This document shows, in pieces, positions 54,401 to 64,000 of a stretch of DNA of 64,000 bases. The stretch covers positions 1-64,000 of the forward strand of contig JAVKOQ010000050.1 of the NCBI GenBank assembly GCA_031835245.1, in the 5' to 3' direction. The notes under the pieces are model-generated. The model searched no databases. It saw nothing but the letters and a program-made list of their open reading frames with translations, and was not told the DNA's origin. Position numbers and translations under genes: made by a program. The stretch comes from Balamuthia mandrillaris. Taxonomy: Eukaryota; Discosea; Longamoebia; Balamuthiidae. Within the stretch, counting starts at the first letter, position 1. Every line of letters begins with the position of its first letter.

Positions 54401-56818
54401 GTTGTATCGGTGGCAAGGAGAAGCAGCAGCACAGCAAATACGAACCGTTCTTGCAAGACTGGTTGAAGTCTTTCGGTTTTGCACGGAGAATCAGCCAGAG
54501 TCATTGTTGGACTGGCCAAAAGGTCTGTTTCTATTTTATTTTCGCTTTCGTTTGCCTTTTCCTTGTTTACCTTTTCCTAGTTTCTTGTTTCTTTAATGTT
54601 CTTACTAAATTGTTGCTCTTTTTTCGCTTCTCTTGCACTTTCTCCTTTCAACAGAATGGCTATTATCCCAAACTTGCACTCCGGAACATATTTATGCCAT
54701 TGTTTCTCTTTTCTCTCGTCAAAACGGTGGCCCCATTGAACTAGAAGCACCAGCACTCCCCTTCCAAAGCACCAATGAACACTCTCTTCACGAGATCATA
54801 TCTCATTGCACAACACGCTCACCTCTCTCAGCAGTGAATCTCCAACGAAGCCAAAACTACAACCCCAACAATATTTCTTCTTCATTCCTCTTGTCTTTGT
54901 TACGTCACAAAGAAGAGGAAACTAGCAAGAAACCTCAACATTTTTCTTCGCTTCGAAAACTTCGCGTTGCTTCTCAGGTTTTGAGCGATAAACACCTGTT
55001 GGCGTTGAGCAAGGAACAACAGAGGATGTTGACAGATATTAAAGTTACCGATTGGCCATTCTACGCTTTACAAGACAAGCGAACGAGTTGGTTTCATCGA
55101 ATGACATCAACAAACAGCCAACGAAAAGTATGTTGTTATTGCTGGAAGGAGATGAGTAGGAAGAACGAAGAAGGAATTGGAATTAGTGATGATGGCATCA
55201 ACGCATTGGCTGAGTCTTGTTCGGCCCTGCGTAAGTTCAGCTTGATAAAGAGTAAAGCCGTTACTGATCGTTCACTTCGCAATGTAAGTCCATTTTTATG
55301 AAAAGTCTCTCTCTCTCTCTCTGCTCTGCTCTGCTCTCCTCCGGTCTCTAACGTATCTCTTTCTCTTTGTTAGCTCTTTGAAAAAGCAAGAAAGATAGAA
55401 CACATCAACCTGAGAGGCTGTTGTCAACTCACCGATGCTGCTCTGCGTCCTTTATACCCATTTTCCTCCTCGTCTCCACACCCCTCCTCTTCTTCTCCTC
55501 TTCTCCCTCATTCTCCATCTCCTCCTTTGCATTCACCTCCTATCCCCCCTTCTCCCTCTGCTCCTCCATTCCCTTCTCCCGCTCGTCTGTCTTCTTCCCC
55601 CTCATCTTTTTCGTCATCGCAGTCCTTTCTTCGTGCCCTCAAACTTCGAGGTTGTCATCAGATATCCTCACAAGCGATATGCAGCATCATCTCTCGTTGC
55701 CATCCGAAACGTTTGGCCAAAGTGGATCTCTCTCAGTGCAGAAACATAGAAGATGTTGTGGTCCAAACTATCGCCAAGCATTGTGGCTCAGCTTTTGTCT
55801 CTCTCAAGCTGAACGGTTGTTGTAACATCACTGATAACGCCTTCCTTGATGATGCTTCTTTCTCACAACACGAAACGGAAGGAGAAAAAGTCAAAGAGAA
55901 GGATGAATCTTCTTCACCTCCAGCACCGTTATCTTTCGTTTCATCTACAATTCGATTCTTGAAAGTTCTTCACCTTTCTCGGTGTGAAAAACTCTCCGAA
56001 AGCGCATTACAACAACTGTTTAGCAACTCTGCTCCTCAACTCAAAGAAGTGGACTTAAGCTATCTGCCAAATCTCACTGACAGAGTGATTCTCTCTTTGT
56101 CTTTGATGAATAACTCGAACAAGCTGCAACGATTGACGATGCACGCAGCAACCAAGTTGACGGATGATGCTCCTTGGAATGTCTTCAGTCAGAAATGTAA
56201 CATGATGAAGAAGCTTGTGATTACAGATGCAACGTTGCTTCGCTCGCCTTCTATTCATTTGCCAAGACTACGTTTGCTTTCTTTGGTAAACTCTTTCTTC
56301 TTCCTTTGCTTGCTTCTTTCTTCTTTCTCCTTTCTTCTGGGTTCTTCAATTTCTTATTCTTGTTCTTCTGTAAAAAGAATGGATGCATGGGATTATCACC
56401 ACAAGCGTTGGAGAACATCATAACTCCTTGTGAGGACCTAACAGAGTTGTACCTGAACAGCTGTCAGCTGACAGATGCTGCATTACATCGCATCGCCTCC
56501 TCTTGCGATGGCATCGCTAATCTCTCGCTATCCTGCAATCGCTTTCTCTTTGACCTCAATCTTCATCTTTGTTGTCTTCAAATGCTGGTTCGTCAGTTCT
56601 TTCTGTCGTTCTTTATTCTCTCGTCAATGCTAACTTTTGACCGCAAAACAAGGATCTAAGTTATTGTGAAAGAATTGAAGATGACTCTTTGAACGCGCTC
56701 CTCAAGCGTTCTCCTTATCTTCGCCTTCTTAACATAGTTGGCTGTCCACAGCTTCGACAGCCATCCTTGTATTCTTTGCATCTTCAACACTTGGCGCTTG
56801 GTTCTTCCCGTTCGCATT

Positions 56819-56860
<42 letters not shown>

Positions 56861-57101
56861 CGTTTCGCATATTTCGCGTATTTTTTTTTCTGAACATAAA
56901 ACCTTTCTTTATTAACAGAACTGGAAGAGAGCAGCTTTGAGGTGATACTTCGATGCTGCACTGAACTAAAATCTCTCCGGCTACAACAATTCCCTTCGCT
57001 CTCAGATAACACTCTTCTTTCACTCGGCCGGTCTCCTCTAAGTTCTTCGCTTCAAACGTTTGTCTTGCCATTCTTCTCTTTCGTTGTTTTTTTTAACACT
57101 A

Positions 57102-57158
<57 letters not shown>

Positions 57159-57600
57159 TTTAAACAGACTTGAAATTATAGAATGCAACAGAATAGGTGG
57201 AACCGGGTTGACAAATATGCTTTCGTTGTGTCCTTCTTTGAAGTTCCTCCATTTCTCATCTGCGAAAGAAGCAAAAGGGAAAGCAAAAGAAGGAGAGAAT
57301 GAAACCGATGCTTGCTTCTTTGCGGAGGGTTTTAAACATTCGGCCTTACAATGCATAAAGCTCGAATTACCCGCTGCCGCTCTCCTTTCTCTTCTTGCGA
57401 CATCACCATCCTTTTCTTCTCTTCCCGAAACAATACGACAATGTCCCTCTCTGCTGAAAGTGGTACTTGCCATTCAACACGAAGAACGCGAAGAAGAAGA
57501 AACCACACAAGAGCACGCAAGCGTGAAAGCTCAGCTGGAGCTCTTTTTGGACCAGTTTGCTCATTCCTTCTCTTCCTCTGTGCACGTTGCATTGCTATAA
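50828..57600 (+). CDS. CLU-domain protein with C-terminal leucine-rich repeats
   Basis: ATG 50828. After an acidic N-terminus come the CLU exons: NWNERFQRILDMPEDNAESF, KFLYHGILFK, DDNAMKAAGHELKGLI, MYSVRAKGVV with CFPLMALVDYRGFRLIALSK, VIYGSGDGGRAVHNSD and CDIEGHRGTDNRYYVV. These match the core of clustered-mitochondria proteins (yeast Clu1, animal CLUH), which bind mRNAs for mitochondrial proteins and keep mitochondria spread. A central helical region follows (RQGINVRYLGKVRSLLRNAE). From about 55020 the exons carry LRRs of the cysteine-containing type: IEHINLRGCCQLTDAALRPL, LRALKLRGCHQISSQAIC, KVDLSQCRNIEDVVVQTI, LHLSRCEKLSESALQQL and LTELYLNSCQLTDAALHRI. The stop is at 57600. About seventeen introns. 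Two adjacent genes remain possible, but no stop plus start separates the parts. Confidence 0.8.
51307..51558 (+). repeat. (TTTTTTC)n repeat in CLU intron 2
   Basis: A 250-base tract of T6-8C units with a TTTTATTTC subtract in the middle, pyrimidine-only for most of its length, on the sense strand. Confidence 0.95.
56822..56854 (+). repeat. CT microsatellite in CLU-LRR intron
   Basis: A CT run in an intron between LRR exons. Others in this gene: about 55303-55322 (CT) and a poly-T of about 48 bases at 57108-57155. Confidence 0.95.
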
Positions 57601-57852
57601 AATGCAGTTCAACCGAACGGTACGCTGCTCCCTGTTCTTTCCTTTTCATGTGGAGAGTTGCTGTTGTCCCAGCAACAAACCGCTGACTTTTAATTAAAAT
57701 GTAATGCGTTACAATTGTTCTGATTGGTTCGTTTCTATAATGATTTAATATAGGGTTCCAATTTACAGAGGTGGACCACCAACAAAGCGAAAGAAAGACA
57801 AAGAAGAACGCGGACTGGGGGAACGGTGGTGGAGGTGTTGGTTAACAGAACG
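57601..57852. other. Intergenic region before receptor 2
   Basis: A 250-base gap with AT-rich sequence (about 57690-57760) that probably contains the receptor 2 promoter. No coding was recognised. Confidence 0.4.
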
Positions 57853-60551
57853 ATGAAAGGAACGGCTACGCGCCTTGGTTCAAAAGGGGGGCCGTACGTG
57901 CTCTTCCGAATTGCTTTCCTTCTCTTCTTCGTGTTGGCTTCAGGTTTGTTTGTTTACTCTTGTCTCTCTACTCTTTCTGTTCTTTATTCTTTTGGCTGCT
58001 ACTTCTTCTCACTTCTCTTTATTCTTTTCATTTTTTTTGTTGTCTTTCTTTCAGCTTCTCAACTAAGACAAACAAGCGGCTCGTGTCTTGCACTGAACAA
58101 AACAAACGATGCGCTTCTCTCTCAACTTGACCCAAAATGTGTTCCCCTCCTCCTTTCTTCTTCCAACTCCATCTTTCTCCCCTCCTCTCAAACTTTGGAA
58201 AACCTCCTCCAACAATCCCTTTCCTTCACTCGCCGGCTGGGAGTGGCTCTTCCTTCTTCCTGCCGAGACGCAAGCTTGAGGCTTTCATGCCATTTCGTTT
58301 ATAAGCAATGCGATGAAGAAGAAGCCGTTATGGTGCTTTCGCCATGTATTTCGGTGTGTGAAGGAATGAGAGAAGAGTGTGAGGAGTTCTTTGTGGCGAC
58401 AGGAAACGAGGATCAGCTGATGGCTTGTAATACGGTCTTGTTTCCTGCTCCACCCATTTGCAACAATGGGAGCAACGAACAGCTTCGTACGTTTCTTATT
58501 ATTCTGCATCATCATTATCATCCTTTTCTTCTTCTTCTTTAATTTGTTGCTCTCGTTCTCGTTCTTCCTCCTCGTCTCTTCCCCTATCTCACTCTCTTTT
58601 CACCCTTCTTCTTGTTCTTGTTCTTGTTCTTGTTCTTCTTCTTCTTGTTCTTGTTCTTGTTCTTGTTCTTCTTCTTCTTCTTCTTCTTCTTCTTCTTCTT
58701 CTTCTTCTATAATATGCAGACGTGCCGTACTCTCAGCTGGATTGTCCCTATCCAACAGTCTATCGCTCCACAAACGAGGACGATGCTCTACAAGACCCAT
58801 CTCAAGTCTGCACCCTTCCTTGTCCTGGTCCTATCTACACGGAGGAACAATGGGACATCGTCTTCACCATCATGACGCTCTTTGGCGGCATCTCTCTCGT
58901 TCTTTCCTGCTTTTACGTGGCGACCGCTTTCCTCAACGCGGAGACGAGAAAGTTTCCGGCCAACCTTTTGCCTATATTAGCAGCGGCCACCATACCGATC
59001 TCTGTAGGACTCCTGTTCGGCCTGTTCGCCGGTGGCGATATGAGGAATGTGCTTTGCTCGGACGATGGAACGGCGTATCAAGGCGTTGGAGAGGGTGAAG
59101 CTGGTGGTTTGGCTTGTGTTCTTCAAGGTTGGCGTTTTTTGTTTATTTTCGTTCTTCTTTTTCGTTTCTTTTTCTTCTCTTCGGTTCCTTGCTTTCTCTC
59201 TTTCCTTCTCTTTGTTTATTTGTGATCTTGGTTTTACATAACAGGTTCGTTAATGGCATTTGGTGGATTACTGGTGGCCTGTTGGTGGAGTATCATCGGG
59301 TTGAACCTCATGTTACTCATCGTGTTTCAATTGGAGCGAAGCAAGCTCAACAAACTCGTTCCTTGGTTCTCTCTCCTTTTCTTGCAGTTTCTTTCTTTCA
59401 TGCGTCTTACTGTTTCGAAACAAAAAGGTATCATGGTGTAGCATGGACGATACCCTTGATCCTAACCATCATCCCATTGGCGGCCAAGAAGATAGCGGCC
59501 GCTCCAACCTATCCGTGGTGCTTCATTTATGATGAAGATACAGATATGTGGATGTATGGCTGCTTTTATATTTGGTGTAAGTAACACTCTTTCTTCTTGT
59601 TCTTCTTGTTCTTCTTCTTAGTCCTTTGTTGCTCTCTTTTTATCTCTTCATTCTCATTTATTTGTTGGTACGAACAGTTATTGCAAGTTGGTTGTTTGGG
59701 TCTATCATGATTCTTGTTGTACTTCAATACATCTATCGGGTACATTTCCTCTTGTTCTTCTGCTTCTGCTTCTGCTTCCGTTCTTGTTCTTGTTCTTGTT
59801 CTTCTTCTTCTTCTTCTTCTTCTTCTTCTTCTTTTTCATTGATATCAAACCTTTTGTTTGCATAAAAAGCGATCCTATCAATTCAACACCAAAGGAAACA
59901 TGCCTTTGAGACACTTTATACATCTGTTAATGCTGCTGATCAGCTTCTGGGTATTCACTAGCTTCCAAATAGCTTATCGCTTTTATGGTACCGGCATTAA
60001 GGACGATATCCAAGAAGCTATAGAAGAGCAGGTTTTTGTTTTTCTTCAACTCTTCCTTTCTCATTTCATCCTTTCTTCTTTTCTCCTCCCCTGTCCCTTT
60101 CCTTCCTCTTTCCTCCTTCCTCCTTCCTCCTTCCTCCTTCCTCCTTCCTCCTTCCTCCTTCCTCCTTCCTCCTTCCTCCTTCCTCCTTCCTCCTTCCTCC
60201 TTCCTCCTGTTCTTAACCGTCCCCTCCTTCTCGTTGCTCTCTTTTCGAAAACAATGAAAACAAGATACGTTGCAGCGCCGAAACAGGAACCGAATGCGAG
60301 CTCAGCGAAAAGCCAAACTATGGCTTGCTCGTGTGGTGCGTCTTCCTAGTGAGCAACATGGGCTCCGTTGCCTTCTCGACCATCGGATGCACCAAGTCCA
60401 CGCTGAACTTTTGGAAAGGGCTCTTGACGGACATGAAGAACGCCAAAGGCTCGTCGCATAGGCTGCAAGTCATGAAGAATTACATCAAAACTCGCGACCA
60501 TGCCCGCTTTCGTGCTGCTCTGGCTTCTGTTGCTGCCAGAGAAGGTCTCTC

Positions 60552-60597
<46 letters not shown>

Positions 60598-60769
60598 CTC
60601 TTTCTTGTTGTCTCTTATGACTCACACGAACCACAACAAAAAAGACCTGTCACGCACGCCAAGCATCAGCCAAAGCCCAAGGAAGCTGGTGGAGGAGCTG
60701 GGGTCCTCCACGTCCTCCTCGCAACCTCCCGATGAGGAGTTTGATACTTTCGACGTGGACCAATACTAA
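57853..60769 (+). CDS. Frizzled-like 7TM receptor 2
   Basis: Nine exons join in phase: 57853-57943, 58055-58486, 58720-59127, 59245-59365, 59428-59576, 59678-59739, 59870-60031, 60265-60544 and 60645-60769, 609 residues. ATG 57853 starts a signal peptide (YVLFRIAFLLFFVLA). The cysteine-rich domain has CHFVYKQCDEEEA, LSPCISVCEGMREECEEFF and MACN, the Fz-domain cysteine pattern. Seven membrane segments follow, including WDIVFTIMTLFGGISLVLSC, SLMAFGGLLVACWWSIIGLN, GVAWTIPLILTIIPLAAK and GLLVWCVFLVSNMGSVAFS. The tail is Ser/Thr/Asp-rich. Receptor 1 shares a phase-1 intron at the same Gln-Gly junction before the third helix. This copy is uninterrupted and shows what receptor 1 would look like. Confidence 0.93.
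60105..60210 (+). repeat. Seven-base minisatellite (TCCTTCC)n in receptor 2 intron
   Basis: About fourteen copies of TCCTTCC occur in intron 7. A CT dinucleotide run (60556-60595) lies in intron 8 shortly after its donor. Confidence 0.95.
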
Positions 60770-60848
60770 CCAACAGTCTCTTTCTGCTTTGTAAAGTTGT
60801 CTTTCTTTTGCTTTCTTCAAAGGAGGAAGTTGTGTTTGTTGTTGTTTG

Positions 60849-62833
60849 TTAATAGTCTTTGTCGTGTTGCAAGGGGCTTTCGGTGTGCGCAAGATGAACG
60901 GCTTGAGCACGACCAGAGGGATCCTTGCTCTTGCCCCAGGTGGGCACCCAGCTGCATACCGACTTGGCGGCGGCCTCTCCGGGGAACTGCTTCTCAAACA
61001 TGTCACGGAAGAGGAATGCCTCCTTCGTGAGAGGTGTGTTGTGAGGGAACCTCGTGGCCGCCTGGGCAAAGTCCTCGTCAGAGACGGTTCGCTCGGCATA
61101 GTCCTTGATGCCATCGATCCAACTGTAGCCCACTCCATCGCTATTTAACAACAAAAAAAAAGTGGTTAAGAACATGTAGAAGAAGAAAGAGGAATGAGGC
61201 GAAAAGTTACCTGAATTGTTCCTTTTGACGCCAGAGGATCTCTCGGGGCAAGTAAGGCTTGTCGGGAGTATCAAAGGCAGAGCGGAGGACGTACTTCTCC
61301 ATCCTGCCGTTGCCGTGAGCTTTTTCCTGAGGGTCGATGGTCATCGCCACGTTCAAGAATTCCTTATCAAGGAATGGCACTCGAACCTCCAGTCCCCATG
61401 CCATCGTCGACTTGTTGGCACGAAGACAATCCGACAGATGTAGGTTTTGCACTCGTCTTACTGTTTCCTGTTTATTCGGAATTAGACATTCATTGAGCAA
61501 CCGACACGATACCTAACGAGAACCGGAAACGGAAAGCAAAAGAAGAACAAACCTTTTGGAACTCAGCAGCACTGGGTGCTTGATGAAAGTAAAGGTATCC
61601 GCCAAAGACCTCATCCGCACCCTCTCCCGACAATACCATCTTCACGCCCATGGCCTTGATCTTCCTGGCCAAAAAGTACATCGGTGTGCTGGCGCGTATT
61701 GTGGTGACATCATAGCTCTCCAGATGGTGGATGACATCGGGCAGGGCATCCAACCCCTCTTGCACCGTAAAGCAAAACTCGTGATGGATGGTGCCCAGGA
61801 AGTCCGCCACCTTTCTGGCGGCCGCTAAGTCCGGAGAGCCAGGCAAGCCTATGCAAAAGGAATGGACCTGGGGCCACCAGGCCTTGGTCTGTTCCTCCTC
61901 TTCCACACGCATGGCGGCGTGGCGACAGACAATGCTGGCCACGAGGGACGAGTCCAGGCCGCCAGAGATGAGCACGCCGTAGGGCACGTCCGTCATGAGC
62001 CGCTTCACCACGGCACGCTCAAAGGTCTCTCTCACTCGGTCCAGGAGAGCGGTGCCATCGGAGGCGGTCGGAGGGGCAGGAGTGTAGTCCAGGTTCCACC
62101 AAATGGGCTCGAAGTAGCGCTGCAGGCCGGTCTCGGGGGTGTAGTAGTGGCCAGGGGGGAACCAGCTGAACTCATCGCAGTCGTCCTGGAGGGCCTTCAT
62201 CTCGGAGGCAATCCAGATGGCGCCGTCCGTGCGCCCTTTGCCCATGTAGAGGGAGGTGATGCCGATGGGATCGCGCGCCGCCAGAAAGGTGCCCTTCTCC
62301 CGATCAGAGAGCACAAAGGAGAACATGCCGTCCAGCATGGACGCCAGCTCTTTGCCATAGCATTCATACTTTGTAGTGACAAAAAAGAAGAAGCGGAGAG
62401 AACGAAAGTGGGTTGGCAATCAGTTGCACGATCGAGAGAGCACTGACGGAGAGAGAAGAGAGAAGAGAGAAGAGAGAAGAGAGAAGAGAGAAGAACAGAA
62501 AGTTACCAAAGGAATGATGACTTCGCAGTCCGACTGAGTGGACCATTGGTAGTCCTTGTGCTCGGCCTTGATCTTCTCTCTCAGCTGCTTGTGGTTGTAG
62601 ATCTCTCCGTTGACGGTGAGCACCAGGTTGCCGTCCTTGCTCCTCAAGGGCTGCGCCCCGCCGGCGGGGTCCACGATGGAGAGCCTCTCGTGGCAGAGCA
62701 CGCGCCCCTCCTCGGCCACGATGCCGTTCCAGTCGGGGCCTCTGTGCCGCTGCAGCTTGGACTTTTGCAGCGCTTTCTTCCGCAGCGTTTGGAGGTCCTC
62801 CTGACTGCCCAAGATCGCAAGTATGCCGCACAT
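60849..62833 (-). CDS. asnB: Asparagine synthetase B (glutamine-hydrolysing)
   Basis: Exons 62833-62507, 62368-61553, 61467-61211 and 61140-60849 join in phase, 563 residues, the usual length. MCGILAILG gives the N-terminal nucleophile Cys after Met removal; [18 protein letters not shown] and VNGEIYNH complete the glutaminase site. The synthetase half has the ATP-binding [44 protein letters not shown], and [10 protein letters not shown]. The enzyme makes asparagine from aspartate, ATP and glutamine in the cytosol. Exon borders fall exactly where family alignment predicts. Intron 1 has AGAAGAG repeats. Divergent from the last LRR gene. Confidence 0.97.
62450..62495 (-). repeat. GAGAAGA repeat in asparagine synthetase intron 1
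   Basis: About six copies of the 7-base unit AGAGAAG, pyrimidine on the sense strand. Confidence 0.9.
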
Positions 62834-63393
62834 CCTTCTTCTTTTTTTTTTTTTTTCCCTGTTTTGAAGGAGTGTGTGTTGGATGGAGAGCGAGTGAGTG
62901 AGCGAGTGAGTGAGGAAGCGGGGTTGGTTTGTGTGTGGTGATGAAAAGAAAGAAAAGAAAAGAAGAGCAGAGGAGATAAATGTTTGACAGTGAAAGTAGT
63001 ATTGGGCGCCGCTCACCTTGTCAAAGGGTCGCCCCCCCCCCCTCCCACTCTCTCTCTTCCCTCTTTTTTTTTTTTCTTTACGCCAATTCTGGCGAAGGAA
63101 TTCATTGCCTTTTCTGCAGAATTTTTAAGGTGGGTTGCCCACTAGGTGTGCGCAGAGGATGAAATTTCGGTAGTTCCCACCAATCCCTAGGCCTGCTTTG
63201 ATTCTGCGATATTTCTCGGTAGTTTCATTCGCAAAATTCCGGCGAATTAAATTTCTGCAGGAACAAGAACAATACCGGGGTTCGAACCGAAGGCAACGGT
63301 TGTGTCGACAATGGAATCATCATGACGACGTGTGTTAGTCGACATAAATTACAAACTTTGGTTCAGCGATCAAAACTGTGGCAGAGAGGCAAG
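62834..63393. promoter_or_regulatory. Shared promoter region of asparagine synthetase and LRR genes
   Basis: A 560-base divergent gap with a GAGT run (62890-62920), C and T homopolymers (63033-63075), an imperfect direct repeat (63084-63118 and 63234-63260), a GGTTCGAACC palindrome (about 63276) and TGTCGACA (about 63303). Promoter role is inferred. Confidence 0.45.
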
Positions 63394-63806
63394 ATGGAGG
63401 CGAGAGAGGCCGTGCCGGCGGAAGATCTCAACCCAAATGGAACTTGTAAAGGAATAGGAGAAGGTGAACCCCGTTCTCTATCCCATCCCTGTTTTTCCTT
63501 TCAATTTTTTTTTGAAAAAAAAAAACGAAACAAAAAACAGGTAGCGAGCTGCAGAGTTACATCAGTAAAATAGAGACGCAATCCGATGTAACCAAAGTGG
63601 ACCTGTGCAAGCAAATGCTGGTTTGTGTTTGTTTAAACTTTGGTGTTTTACTCCCTGCCTCTAACGTTCCGCATGATAGGGTCCTGAAGGAACGCACGCT
63701 CTCATGAGTAGCCTAAAGTTTAATACCACTGTTGAAAGGTACCTCTGTCCTCTTACTTGTTCTTCTTTATGCTCTTGTTCTTCTTGTGTTCTTTTCCTTA
63801 CTCTTC

Positions 63807-63846
<40 letters not shown>

Positions 63847-64000
63847 ACGTCCTCTCCTCCTCTTCTCTTTACATTCTTCTTAACTATGTCCTTTTGTTAG
63901 TGTGTTATTGGGAGCTGATGAAATTGGACCCGAAGGAGCTCAAGTATGCTGTCCTTCTTTTTCTTCTTGTTCTTGTTCTTGTTCTTGTTCTTGTTCTTGT
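63394..64000 (+). CDS. LRR protein of RNase-inhibitor type, 5' part
   Basis: ATG 63394: MEAREAVPAEDLNPNGTCKG, then after an intron a GSELQSYISKIETQSDVT exon, KVDLCKQML, and GPEGTHALMSSLKFNTTVER with LLGADEIGPEGAQ. The xGPEGAxAL..L..NTTV pattern is that of RNase-inhibitor-like leucine-rich repeats found in many protist cytosolic scaffolds. The gene runs off the window in a TTC/TTG-rich intron. Introns contain CT runs (63810-63843). No finer function can be inferred. Confidence 0.75.
63809..63844 (+). repeat. CT microsatellite in LRR gene intron
   Basis: A CT run on the sense strand in an intron. A TTCTTG repeat begins at about 63965 and runs off the window end. Confidence 0.95.

Noticed and set aside
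63240-63300. Possible tRNA or tRNA-derived SINE, from the GGTTCGAACC box
   Set aside because: The flanking bases do not form a T stem, and no acceptor or anticodon arm could be drawn; it is probably a chance palindrome.

Overview
This is nuclear DNA of a gene-dense, intron-rich eukaryote. Nearly every gene is cut by short GT..AG introns, often only 60-250 bases, that are rich in pyrimidines and simple repeats. The gene set (Frizzled-like receptors, RhoGEF, CLU protein, transcription factor DP, syntaxin-6-type SNARE, AFG2-type AAA ATPase, USP53/54-like protease, arylamine N-acetyltransferase, ammonium transporter) fits a free-living amoeba. Amoebozoa, for example an Acanthamoeba or Balamuthia relative, is an inference and not proven.

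Layout. 0.2-1.7 kb: WD40 gene with broken frame continuity. 2.0-13.1 kb: a Frizzled-like 7TM receptor gene split by an 8.2 kb two-gene DNA transposon of CACTA/Plavaka type. The transposon carries a transposase on the minus strand, a basic/coiled-coil accessory gene on the plus strand, terminal inverted repeats and a candidate TGTGGT target duplication. With the element and one duplication copy left out, the receptor reads open through nine exons (671 residues). 13.1-15.1 kb: low-complexity DNA with a 20-base minisatellite and a possible gene relict. 15.2-18.2 kb: an ammonium transporter fused to a long ankyrin tail, in which the second twin-His residue is Gln. 18.4-21.0 kb: F-box/armadillo protein. 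21.3-23.2 kb: divergent single-unit ubiquitin and sideroflexin genes. 23.4-27.2 kb: a large multidomain minus-strand gene. 27.9-32.8 kb: divergent arylamine N-acetyltransferase (with a tail anchor) and AFG2-type ATPase. 32.9-35.3 kb: transcription factor DP. 35.6-43.7 kb: divergent carnitine/choline acyltransferase and a RhoGEF that carries lectin-like beta-propeller repeats. 43.7-46.7 kb: USP53/54-like peptidase. 47.4-50.5 kb: two small unknown genes and a syntaxin-6-type SNARE. 50.8-57.6 kb: CLU domain fused to leucine-rich repeats. 57.9-60.8 kb: a second, intact Frizzled-like receptor. 60.8-62.8 kb: asparagine synthetase B. 63.4 kb to the edge: start of an RNase-inhibitor-type LRR gene.

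Themes. Several genes are domain fusions that join a membrane, signalling or organelle module to repeats (AMT-ankyrin, CLU-LRR, lectin-RhoGEF). Divergent gene pairs sharing 0.3-0.6 kb promoters are common. Intronic CT/GA runs always have the pyrimidine strand as the sense strand of the host gene. No tRNA, rRNA, CRISPR, retroelement or virus-like element was recognised. Spliced genes are listed by genomic span; exon borders are stated as exact only where reading phase was checked across junctions.
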